Below are positions 8,989-15,945 of a stretch of 64,000 nt of DNA, piece by piece. Within the stretch, counting starts at the first letter, position 1, and each line of letters opens with the position of its first letter. The notes beneath the pieces were generated by a model. The model saw only the letters and a list, made by a program, of their open reading frames with translations, made no database searches and was not told the origin of the DNA. The translations under genes and the position numbers were made by a program. The stretch comes from Roseiarcus sp963737365 (GTDB lineage: Bacteria; Pseudomonadota; Alphaproteobacteria; Rhizobiales; Beijerinckiaceae): assembly GCA_963737365.1 (NCBI GenBank), contig CAVTSD010000007.1, forward strand, positions 1,240,001-1,304,000. The letters are read 5' to 3'.

Positions 8989-9423
8989 TTACCCTTCGTC
9001 CGCAGTCCCCAACCCTTCGCAAGAGCGGCCGAAGGCCGAGAGCGCGTCTTCGAGATAGTCCGGCAGGAGCTCCATTTCGAGGAGGTATTTCCAGGTCGGA
9101 CCCTCGGCCCGCTCCGTCGCTTCTCCGACAGCGATTTTCCATTCCTCCGGCTGGAAGTCGCCCCGCCCGATCCAGGCAAGCGCGACGATCGCGGCCGCTT
9201 CGTCGACGTCCAGATCCTTGATGAATTCCGTCAGTTCGCGACGGATCGAGGGACCGGCGGTCTCGGTCAGCATCACCCGTTCGTCGTCGTCCGCCGGATT
9301 GGAATCATCCGCCTCGGACCCGGCCTCCTCGGCCACCAATTCGCGGGATTTCTCAACGATGAAACACGCCTTCGCCAGATCGATCTCCGGCATCGGACGT
9401 TCGCTTTCGTCGATTCTGCGCAT
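8989..9423 (-). CDS. DUF3775 domain protein
   Basis: A 144-residue acidic cytoplasmic protein. The N-terminal block E-I-D-L-A-K-A-C-F-I-V-E-K-S-R-E and the later R-G-D-F-Q-P-E-E-W and L-P-D-Y-L-E-D-A-L segments match the DUF3775 family of small alphaproteobacterial proteins with no known function. I chose the ATG at 9421-9423 because the frame extends upstream without family similarity. No signal peptide or membrane segment is seen. The gene is divergent from the luxR-type gene. Confidence 0.8.
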   Translation of the reverse strand: MRRIDESERPMPEIDLAKACFIVEKSRELVAEEAGSEADDSNPADDDERVMLTETAGPSIRRELTEFIKDLDVDEAAAIVALAWIGRGDFQPEEWKIAVGEATERAEGPTWKYLLEMELLPDYLEDALSAFGRSCEGLGTADEG

Positions 9424-9565
9424 GAAGGCCCTCCTGCCCCTGACTCCGCGACCTTGAACCCACAACGCGCGCGATCGTTCCAGATTGAGCGGCCAGTCTC
9501 GGTTCCGGCCCGAGTTCGAAGGCGGGCGCCGCGTTCTCTTTTCTCTGATGTTTACAGCCGTGCTA

Positions 9566-9594
9566 TTGCTCCAATGAGAAACTCGATTTAAAAT
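9566..9594 (+). promoter_or_regulatory. Possible sigma-70 promoter of the luxR-type gene
   Basis: TTGCTC at 9566-9571 and TAAAAT at 9589-9594 are separated by 17 nt. Transcription would begin close to 9601, which is the ATG itself, so the mRNA could be leaderless, or translation may start at the second ATG at 9631. The match is plausible but AT-rich surroundings make chance matches easier. Confidence 0.4.
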
Positions 9595-9600
9595 CCATAA

Positions 9601-10389
9601 ATGGCAAGTGTTAGCATCGGCCCTGCCGAAATGAAGCTAACGTATAAGATCCTCGGCCACGAGACCGAGGATTTACTCGACATTTTAAAGCTATTAGCGC
9701 AAGAAATCGGAATTAATCATATTGCTTACGTGCGTATGGCCGCCAATAAGAGTTTAGATTCTAACTTAGTCGCAGCAATTGTAACATATCCTAGACAATG
9801 GCAGTATCGTTATTACCTTAAAAAGTACTTTCTAATCGATCCAGTGATAAAACACGCAGGAAAGTCGCGCTTATACTTCGACTGGGACGACGTCGTACGT
9901 GATAGTCAGGAAGTAAAAGATTTCTTCAAGGATGCTGCGCTTCACAAAATTGGAAACAAAGGGCTTTCGGTTCCGATAAGAAATCGAAAAAATAGTCACG
10001 CGATTGTTTCATTTAGCAGCGAGGCGTCGAACTTCGATTGGGAAACCTTCAAAAACGCAAACATGAATCAGCTTCTCTGCCTGTCCGCGATGATCGATTC
10101 AGCGGCAATGACCAGCGTCAAGTTCGAACGTAGGTTCGAAGAGGCTCCGGACGTGAAGCTTTCAATTCGGGAGGATGAGTGCCTGTTATGGGCGGCGCGC
10201 GGAAAGACCTACGAGGAAATCGGCGAGATCACCGGTCTAAGTTACCACAGTGTCAGAAGCCATTTGGATGTGGCGCGTCATAAGCTCCATGGCGCTAATC
10301 TCACGAGCGCGGTCGCCATAGCCCTCGCACTCGGCATAATTTCCCCGCAAGCGGTGATCCCCACGCAGTCGTTCAGGAAGACCTTCTGA
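9601..10389 (+). CDS. LuxR-type autoinducer-binding transcriptional regulator (no luxI nearby)
   Basis: A 262-residue regulator with an N-terminal autoinducer-binding domain (about 15-175) and a C-terminal LuxR helix-turn-helix (about 185-250). All residues diagnostic of acyl-homoserine-lactone receptors appear with the right spacing: W67, Y71, D80, W95 and G121 in the ligand pocket, and E191, L195 and G201 in the DNA-binding domain, each matching the TraR set. No synthase gene is present in the window, so it may be an orphan (solo) receptor. Its base composition is clearly more AT-rich than neighbouring genes, which suggests horizontal transfer. It converges on the PEP-CTERM gene with a gap of 9 nt. 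Confidence 0.92.
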   Translation: MASVSIGPAEMKLTYKILGHETEDLLDILKLLAQEIGINHIAYVRMAANKSLDSNLVAAIVTYPRQWQYRYYLKKYFLIDPVIKHAGKSRLYFDWDDVVRDSQEVKDFFKDAALHKIGNKGLSVPIRNRKNSHAIVSFSSEASNFDWETFKNANMNQLLCLSAMIDSAAMTSVKFERRFEEAPDVKLSIREDECLLWAARGKTYEEIGEITGLSYHSVRSHLDVARHKLHGANLTSAVAIALALGIISPQAVIPTQSFRKTF

Positions 10390-10398
10390 ACTCGAAGA

Positions 10399-11667
10399 TC
10401 AGCAAGAAGATCCGCTGCGAGACCCATCAAGCGCGCGCCGAGACCCAACCAACCCGAAACCCGCCAATCCAAGAAGCAACATGAGCCACGTTGACGCTTC
10501 GGGTATTGCAGGATCGGGGTGTACCGCGATATCCGCGCGCTCCGGCGCTAGGTTGCTGACTGTTGGCTCGGCCACGAGATAGTAGTCGATGGCAAATCCT
10601 GTGCCTGCTGTTGCCTTTGTCCCCTGATCGTAGGCCAGGGAATAATCGAGGGAAACGGACTGGCTTCCGCTCACGAAAGAGCCAAGGTCGAGCGAGCCGT
10701 TGTTGAAGACCGCTTCTGCGCTCGCGAGCGAGGAGTAGCTATAGGTATCCGTATAGGAGGAGTTCCCATCGACGACGGCGACCACAAGCTTCAAGTTGTC
10801 GAAGCCTATCCCCGAAAAGTTGTCCGAGAGCCCGCTGAGGTAAAAGGTTTCCGTCCCGCTCGTCGTAAAGTTAAAGAGCGCGGTGGCCTCATATTGCAGA
10901 GCCTGCCCAGTTCCGCCGTAAGCGGCGTCCATAACGCCAGCGCCGATGAACGTCGCAGAGGAGATCCGGGTAACGCTGGAAACGACCCGACCCTCGACTA
11001 AGCCATTGCCTATTCCTTGGTTGGCCTTGGCGATTGCCGATGCAGCCTCGCTGCTTGGCGCCGACGCGGAAGCCACCGCCCCGCCGATCAAATTCTGGGC
11101 GCCGGCAGACGCATAAGCGCTGCCGCTTGCCCCATAGCTAGCCCCAGATCCACCGGGTCCGCCCGTCGCGGAACCTAGGCTTATCACCGACGAGGTCCCG
11201 GACGAACTCGCAGATGCGCTGGCTGAGGCGCTGCCGCCGTTTCCCCCGTTCCCTGCGGGTGGCCCGGCGCCGCCCGACCCGCCTGTTCCGCCGAACGAAT
11301 TCGCACTGGCGGACGCCGAACCGCCGGAAACCGCGGTTGTGGCCTGTGAGGACGCGGCTCCGCCTGCACCGCCGGCGCCGCCCGGCAAACGGATACAGGT
11401 GCCAATGAGACCAGGGCAACGCACCCCACCGCCCTGGCTGCCGACGCCGCCCGATCCTCCGGCAGCCGTCGCCGCGTTGGAGGGATCGCTTGGTGTATTG
11501 GTACCAGCCGTCGCGGTGCCGCCGGGGCCACCCGGGGAGGGCCGCGCCCCGGCGACGCCGTTGGACCCGGGGGTTCCCGTCATCGTCACGCTGCCTGCTG
11601 AGGCCGACATTGTGCTAGCGGCAACCAATCCAAGCGGCAGCAGAAAGACAGCAAGTCTCATGTTCAT
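10399..11667 (-). CDS. Glycine/serine-rich secreted protein with PEP-CTERM anchor
   Basis: The 422-residue protein has a signal peptide (R-L-A-V-F-L-L-P-L-G-L-V, cleavage near S-A-S-A-G), a long low-complexity Gly/Ser/Ala region (about 25-205), then a beta-rich domain. It ends with the PEP-CTERM sorting signal: I-P-E-A-S-T-W, a hydrophobic helix, and a basic tail (S-R-R-A-L). Such proteins are processed by an exosortase and often belong to biofilm or exopolysaccharide systems. No exosortase gene is visible here. The ATG ending at 11667 has GGAGG five bases upstream, which decides the start over nearby alternatives. Upstream DNA is AT-rich. Confidence 0.88.
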   Translation of the reverse strand: MNMRLAVFLLPLGLVAASTMSASAGSVTMTGTPGSNGVAGARPSPGGPGGTATAGTNTPSDPSNAATAAGGSGGVGSQGGGVRCPGLIGTCIRLPGGAGGAGGAASSQATTAVSGGSASASANSFGGTGGSGGAGPPAGNGGNGGSASASASASSSGTSSVISLGSATGGPGGSGASYGASGSAYASAGAQNLIGGAVASASAPSSEAASAIAKANQGIGNGLVEGRVVSSVTRISSATFIGAGVMDAAYGGTGQALQYEATALFNFTTSGTETFYLSGLSDNFSGIGFDNLKLVVAVVDGNSSYTDTYSYSSLASAEAVFNNGSLDLGSFVSGSQSVSLDYSLAYDQGTKATAGTGFAIDYYLVAEPTVSNLAPERADIAVHPDPAIPEASTWLMLLLGLAGFGLVGSRRALDGSRSGSSC

Positions 11668-11773
11668 AACGTCCTCCGTCAATAATTTTATTGTACTTGA
11701 TTATATAATTGAAGCTGAGAACACTGTTAATTTATAAAAGGATTTCGCAAACATCGACAAGAGGCAAATATGA

Positions 11774-11989
11774 TTAGAACATAAAGTGAATTATAATCTT
11801 GCGAAGCGTTACCCGCAGCCGAGACGCTGGAGACAGCGGAGCTGATAGTAGAGGAGCTGGTTCCATTTTATCTGGATCTTCTCTGTATTTCAAGAAATTC
11901 AGAACATCTTCGGCCACAGCGAGGACATCAGACGCTAAGTCATATTCAAGTCTCAGCCGATGCATAACATCTTCAAAACGATCCGACAT
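11774..11989 (-). CDS. Small hypothetical protein (71 aa)
   Basis: An open frame in the AT-rich island encodes a small protein starting M-S-D-R-F-E-D-V-M-H-R-L-R-L-E-Y. Residues 1-35 look like an amphipathic helix and the C-terminus is basic and hydrophobic (R-K-I-I-I-H-F-M-F). I do not recognise it. There is no strong ribosome-binding site. It is upstream of the PEP-CTERM gene on the same strand. It may be a real small gene or chance coding in low-GC DNA. Confidence 0.35.
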   Translation of the reverse strand: MSDRFEDVMHRLRLEYDLASDVLAVAEDVLNFLKYREDPDKMEPAPLLSAPLSPASRLRVTLRKIIIHFMF

Positions 11990-12438
11990 ACTTGGCTTTT
12001 AGATTTAGACGACAACTTCGTCATCGTATAGATGCAGTTCGAGATCCGACATACAATGCGCCTCGCCAGATTATGCGGTGAGATGGGCTCAGCTTGCGTT
12101 TGAGCCGGTCGGCGTCAAGGCGGAGGGGAGACGCCTTGACGCCATTTTACGCCGATCACACCGTAATTTCCGTATTATATTATTTATATACGTGATAGAA
12201 AAAATGTAGATTATTATATTTATTGTACTAATGTTTATATTTAAGCGTTGTTGTTCTGGATTAATCTTGCAATTAACTGCGTGCATACATTAAGACGGCG
12301 ATCTTGCTCTGACAAGACGCAGATTTGCTGAGAACAAAATAAGATCTAGCGGGCCAATTCGAAGGGCTCCCGCAATGGCGTCCGGCGACCACGGCCGAAT
12401 TGCGTTCAAGGACGCGTTCGGATACCGAATATAGCATC
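11990..12438. other. AT-rich intergenic region
   Basis: This 449-base stretch separates the small hypothetical gene from the copper operon. Part of it (about 12160-12260) is very AT-rich, and a 12-bp-stem hairpin lies at 12111-12143. I see no convincing coding frame. It should contain the promoter of the copper operon, but I cannot point to a specific regulator site. Confidence 0.6.
12111..12143 (+). terminator. Strong hairpin, 12-bp stem and 9-nt loop
   Basis: Arms 12111-12122 and 12132-12143 are perfect inverted repeats, GC-rich, and followed on the plus strand by ATTTTA. The shape fits an intrinsic terminator, yet no plus-strand gene ends just upstream. It could end a small RNA or antisense transcript from 11.7-12.1 kb, or be a remnant of a mobile or transferred segment. 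The terminator assignment is an inference from shape. Confidence 0.45.
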
Positions 12439-12452
12439 GGAGGGATATTTTG

Positions 12453-12908
12453 GTGCGCCCCGGCGGCCGAAAATATGGGCTTAGAATGCGGCGAAAGCCG
12501 GCTTTCAGGTCGCCGCTTGCGGCCTTTGTCGTTGCGCTGTCGCTCGTCGTTCAGCTTTTCGCCGCCGCGACGCCGCCGGCGATGGCCGCGCCTGCTTTCG
12601 CCGGCGCCGATGACGCGGCGATCGCCGCCCAGCTTAAGGCGCTGTTTGGCGACACCGCGCAGCTCTGCGTCCAGGTCACCGACGACAAGGCGCCCGCCAA
12701 GCATGCGCCGTCCGGCCATTGCTGCGATCAATGCCCGCTCTGCCGCTTCGCCGCTCAGGCTGTGGCGTTTGTCGCGCCAGACCTGCCGGCCCTGCCCGGT
12801 CGGTTCGAGGGCGAGGCGCATCCGATTCGCGCGCCGCTCGCCCAAGACATTCTTCCTTCCTATCCCGCACAGCCAAATCCGGCTCGGGCGCCGCCCCTCG
12901 CAGTCTGA
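12453..12908 (+). CDS. DUF2946-like secreted or membrane-attached copper-operon protein
   Basis: First gene of the copper operon. A hydrophobic segment (A-A-F-V-V-A-L-S-L-V-V-Q-L) followed by A-M-A-A looks like a signal peptide. The central G-H-C-C-D-Q-C-P-L-C-R motif (His plus four Cys) is a likely metal site and resembles DUF2946 proteins found next to copper genes. I chose GTG at 12453 because GGAGGG (12439-12444) lies 8 nt upstream; TTG at 12450 and ATG at 12486 are possible. The family name is tentative; the copper link comes from neighbours. Confidence 0.7.
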   Translation: MRPGGRKYGLRMRRKPAFRSPLAAFVVALSLVVQLFAAATPPAMAAPAFAGADDAAIAAQLKALFGDTAQLCVQVTDDKAPAKHAPSGHCCDQCPLCRFAAQAVAFVAPDLPALPGRFEGEAHPIRAPLAQDILPSYPAQPNPARAPPLAV

Positions 12909-12976
12909 CGGTCATTCGCCCGCGCGCGCCTTCTGGCGCTGCGTTCGCATTCCTTCAAACTCGAGGTTTTCCTTTC

Positions 12977-13909
12977 ATGTCTCTTCTCCGTATCCGCCTT
13001 GCCGCGGGCGGGCTTGCGAGCGCGTTCGTCGCGCTAGGAACTGGCTCCGCCTATGCTCACGCCGTCTGCGGCGCCCGAATCTTCCCGGCTACGCTTGCCA
13101 TCGACGATCCGGGCGTTTTGGACGAGCTGACGCTGCCGGCCGTGAGCTACGTTCCGTTCAATTCCGACGCCGCCCACGAGTGGGACGCGAGCTTCAGCTG
13201 GACGAAGACCATCACGCCGGGTCTCAGCGTGGTGATCGGCGACGGTCCCACCTGGGAGCACCCGGGCGGCTACGGGACGAGCGGGCTCGACACCGAGTTG
13301 CAATGGCAGGCGCTGTGCCTCCCAGACGCGGAGTTCATGTTCAAGGTCGGCTTCGACATTTCCTGGGCCGGAACCGGCACGGGAACCCTGGCGGGCGCCG
13401 GCGGACAAAACACGTACTCTCCACTGGTGGTCGCAGGTCTCGGCTTTGGGACGTTGCCGTCCACGCTCAAATACCTGCGCCCGTTCGCCGTCACCGCCGA
13501 ATTCAGCACGACCTCCCCGGGTCAGGACTTCACGAACGGCAATCCCAACGTCTCCACGTTCAACTGGGGGTTCACGCTCCAATACAGCTTGCCCTACTTC
13601 AATGCGCATATCGCTGAGATCGACAACGATTTCCTCAAGCATCTCGTCCCGGTCGCCGAATTCGCTTTTCAGACCCCGATTTACAATGGCGCGGCGGCCG
13701 GCGCATTGACGACCGGCTACTTCCAGCCCGGCGTCATTTACATAGCCGACAAATGGCAGATCGCGCTCGAGGCCATGGTCCCGATGACGGGCGCGACCGG
13801 TCACGGCGTCGGCGTGATCGGCTCGCTTGATTTCTACCTCGACGACATCCCCAACCGAATCGACGAACCGATCTTCCCCCATGGACTTGGCATAGCGCCA
13901 GGAATCTAA
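12977..13909 (+). CDS. Putative outer-membrane or periplasmic protein of the copper operon
   Basis: A 310-residue exported protein. The signal peptide ends T-G-S-A-Y-A, so the mature protein probably begins H-A-V-C-G-A-R, giving an N-terminal His and a nearby Cys, both suited to copper binding. The rest is rich in alternating aromatic and polar residues (for example T-F-N-W-G-F-T-L-Q-Y-S-L), as in beta-barrel proteins. I do not recognise a named family. It lies 68 nt after the DUF2946-like gene and 17 nt before copC, so it probably works in copper uptake or export across the outer membrane. I use the ATG at 12977, directly before the signal peptide. Confidence 0.75.
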   Translation: MSLLRIRLAAGGLASAFVALGTGSAYAHAVCGARIFPATLAIDDPGVLDELTLPAVSYVPFNSDAAHEWDASFSWTKTITPGLSVVIGDGPTWEHPGGYGTSGLDTELQWQALCLPDAEFMFKVGFDISWAGTGTGTLAGAGGQNTYSPLVVAGLGFGTLPSTLKYLRPFAVTAEFSTTSPGQDFTNGNPNVSTFNWGFTLQYSLPYFNAHIAEIDNDFLKHLVPVAEFAFQTPIYNGAAAGALTTGYFQPGVIYIADKWQIALEAMVPMTGATGHGVGVIGSLDFYLDDIPNRIDEPIFPHGLGIAPGI

Positions 13910-13926
13910 CCCAAGGAGAATGACTC

Positions 13927-14289
13927 ATGCGCACCAGCATCTTCAAAATCGCCAGTTCGCTCGCCTTCGCGCTCATCGCGACCCAGGCTTTCGCCCACGC
14001 CCAGCTCGAGAAAGCGACGCCTGCCGTCGGCGGCACAGTCGCTTCGGCCAGCCAAATCCGGCTCGAGTTCAGCGAGGGCGTCGAGCCAAAATTCACCAAG
14101 GTTTCGGTGACCGGCCCCGGCGGGGCCGTACCTCTCGGAACGGCGAAAACGGAATCCGGCAATCAGGCCATACTGATCGTGCCGATCTCCAAACCCCTCG
14201 CGGCTGGCGCTTACACAGTGCACTGGCAGGCCGTCTCGGTCGACACCCATCACACCCAGGGAACCTTCGAATTCACCGTGAAGCCATGA
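13927..14289 (+). CDS. copC: CopC periplasmic copper-binding protein
   Basis: CopC carries copper in the periplasm. After a signal peptide (ending T-Q-A-F-A) the mature protein starts with His24, which supplies the N-terminal copper site. The other ligands D106 and H108 sit in V-S-V-D-T-H-H near the C-terminus. Length (120 residues) is normal for the short single-site form that binds copper(II). It precedes PCuAC and CopD, with which it probably delivers or removes copper. Confidence 0.93.
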   Translation: MRTSIFKIASSLAFALIATQAFAHAQLEKATPAVGGTVASASQIRLEFSEGVEPKFTKVSVTGPGGAVPLGTAKTESGNQAILIVPISKPLAAGAYTVHWQAVSVDTHHTQGTFEFTVKP

Positions 14290-14326
14290 CCGGCGCCCGA
14301 AGGCCGGCGGTAACAAAGGACAGACA

Positions 14327-14818
14327 ATGAGACGTTACCTTTTCAACCTCGCGCTCGCTTTCGCGCTCGGCGCGGCGCCGGCGTTGGCGCAGGAATTCAA
14401 GGCCGGCGACATCGTGGTCGAGAAGCCTTGGGCGCGCGCGACGCCGAAAGGAGCCGAGGTCGGCGGCGCTTATATGGTGATCCAGAACAAGGGCGCTGCG
14501 CCCGACCGGCTCACCGGCGGGACAGCCGACTTCGCCACTGTCGAGATCCATCAGATGTCGACCGAGAATGGCGTGTCGCAAATGCGCCAACTCAAGGATG
14601 GACTGAGCATTCCGGCGCACGGCTCGGTCGGGCTCTCGCCTGGCGGCTATCATCTGATGTTCACCCACCTCACCCATCCGCTGACGAAAGGCGAGAGCAT
14701 CAAGGCGACGCTCAATTTCGAACATGCAGGCCCTGTCGAAGTCACGTTCAGCGTGACGGGAATTGGCGCGTCGGGAACGGGCGGAGCCGGAGGCGCCATG
14801 AAAGGCATGAAGATGTAA
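14327..14818 (+). CDS. PCuAC-type periplasmic copper chaperone (DUF461)
   Basis: A 163-residue exported protein of the PCu(A)C family, which delivers copper(I) to targets such as cytochrome oxidase or helps in copper uptake. The copper motif is complete: H75, M77 and M86 in V-E-I-H-Q-M and S-Q-M-R, with H109 and M111 in Y-H-L-M-F. A signal peptide ends A-L-A-Q. The C-terminal tail is rich in Gly and Met (A-M-K-G-M-K-M) and could bind additional copper. The gene lies 37 nt after copC. Confidence 0.93.
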   Translation: MRRYLFNLALAFALGAAPALAQEFKAGDIVVEKPWARATPKGAEVGGAYMVIQNKGAAPDRLTGGTADFATVEIHQMSTENGVSQMRQLKDGLSIPAHGSVGLSPGGYHLMFTHLTHPLTKGESIKATLNFEHAGPVEVTFSVTGIGASGTGGAGGAMKGMKM

Positions 14819-14892
14819 GCCTGCGTGAGTTGTGCGCGCGAAGCAGCGATCGTGTGCAAGCACGTCGCCCTCCGCGTTGAAGGCGATCGCCC

Positions 14893-15765
14893 TTGACCGC
14901 GCTCGCCTTCTGCCGCTTCGCCCATTTTCTCGCGGCCATGCTGGCGTTCGGCATGAGCGCCTATCTTTGGGCCTATGCGCCGGAACGGCTGAGGCTTGCT
15001 TTGTCGCCGATCGTGCGTCGCCTCGCGCTGGTCGCGAGCCTCATCGCGCTTGTGACCGCAATCGCGTGGCTCATGCTCGAGTCCGCCTCGATGGCCGATG
15101 ACGCGGGCGCAGCGATCGATCCGGACGCGATCGGCGCAGTGCTCACCGACACCGCCTTCGGCCGCGCGTGGACAGCGCATCTCGCGTTGGCCGCGGCGCT
15201 GGTCGCGGTCGTCGCGTTCGGCTCGCGCGCTCGATGGGCGGCGACGTCGCTTGTATCGGCCGCGCTGCTCGCGAGCCTCGGCTTGGTCGGCCACGCTGCG
15301 ATGCAGACCGGCTTCGTGGGCGTCCTTCACCGCGCAAACCACGCCGTCCACCTCCTGACGACGGGCGCGTGGATCGGCGGCCTCGTTCCCTTCGCGCTAT
15401 GCCTTCGCTCGTATGAGCGCGACGATCTGCGCAAAGATGCGGTCGCGGCGATGACTGGCTTTTCCTTCTGGGGTCAACTCGTCGTTGCGGCGATCGTTCT
15501 CACCGGGGTCGTCAACATTGCGCTGACGTCGCATCGCCTCCCGCTCCCGCCGACGACTCCCTACCGCGCGCTTCTGGTCGCGAAACTCGTCGTCGTCACA
15601 ATCATGATCGCGCTCGCGCTGTTCAACCGCTTTGTTCTCGCGCCGCGGCTCAAGGGAAGCGCTAGCGCGCTCTCGGCGTTGCGCGTGACGAGCTTATTGG
15701 AGATTGCGCTCGGCTGCGTCGTCATCGCGCTCGTCAGCGCCTTTGCGCTCTTCGATCCGGCGTGA
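14893..15765 (+). CDS. copD: CopD family inner-membrane copper protein
   Basis: The 290-residue protein has about eight membrane helices and the CopD-domain pattern with His residues in membrane segments (L-H-R-A-N-H-A-V-H-L, and R-F-A-H-F near the N-terminus). CopD with CopC is associated with copper import to the cytoplasm. I use TTG at 14893; an ATG at 14938 would remove the first helix and so is less likely. It ends the copper operon, 74 nt after the PCuAC gene. Confidence 0.9.
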   Translation: MTALAFCRFAHFLAAMLAFGMSAYLWAYAPERLRLALSPIVRRLALVASLIALVTAIAWLMLESASMADDAGAAIDPDAIGAVLTDTAFGRAWTAHLALAAALVAVVAFGSRARWAATSLVSAALLASLGLVGHAAMQTGFVGVLHRANHAVHLLTTGAWIGGLVPFALCLRSYERDDLRKDAVAAMTGFSFWGQLVVAAIVLTGVVNIALTSHRLPLPPTTPYRALLVAKLVVVTIMIALALFNRFVLAPRLKGSASALSALRVTSLLEIALGCVVIALVSAFALFDPA

Positions 15766-15945
15766 AGCGGGCGCGCCCGGCGCGTCAACGGCATTTATCC
15801 CCGCAACTTGGATTCTATGTGATCGCGATCACTGTCCCTGCAGCGCGAGCCGTGTAGGCGTAGACTTGTAGCGATCAGTGCGTCGCCGCTCTAAGCTTCG
15901 GCGACGATGACGGGCGGGGAGTTCGCGGCGCCGACGGAGGGGCGG

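Noticed and set aside
8767..9591. Long open frame (274 codons) on the plus strand over the DUF3775 gene
   Set aside because: It is antisense to the DUF3775 gene, lacks family features and a ribosome site, and runs through the dyad region; high GC creates such frames by chance.
9601..10389. A luxI partner beside the LuxR-type gene
   Set aside because: No synthase-like protein is encoded in either direction around it; neighbours are DUF3775 and PEP-CTERM proteins.
12089..12286. Small minus-strand frame in the AT-rich region
   Set aside because: Its translation is low-complexity Ile/Asn-rich and crosses the hairpin; no ribosome site.
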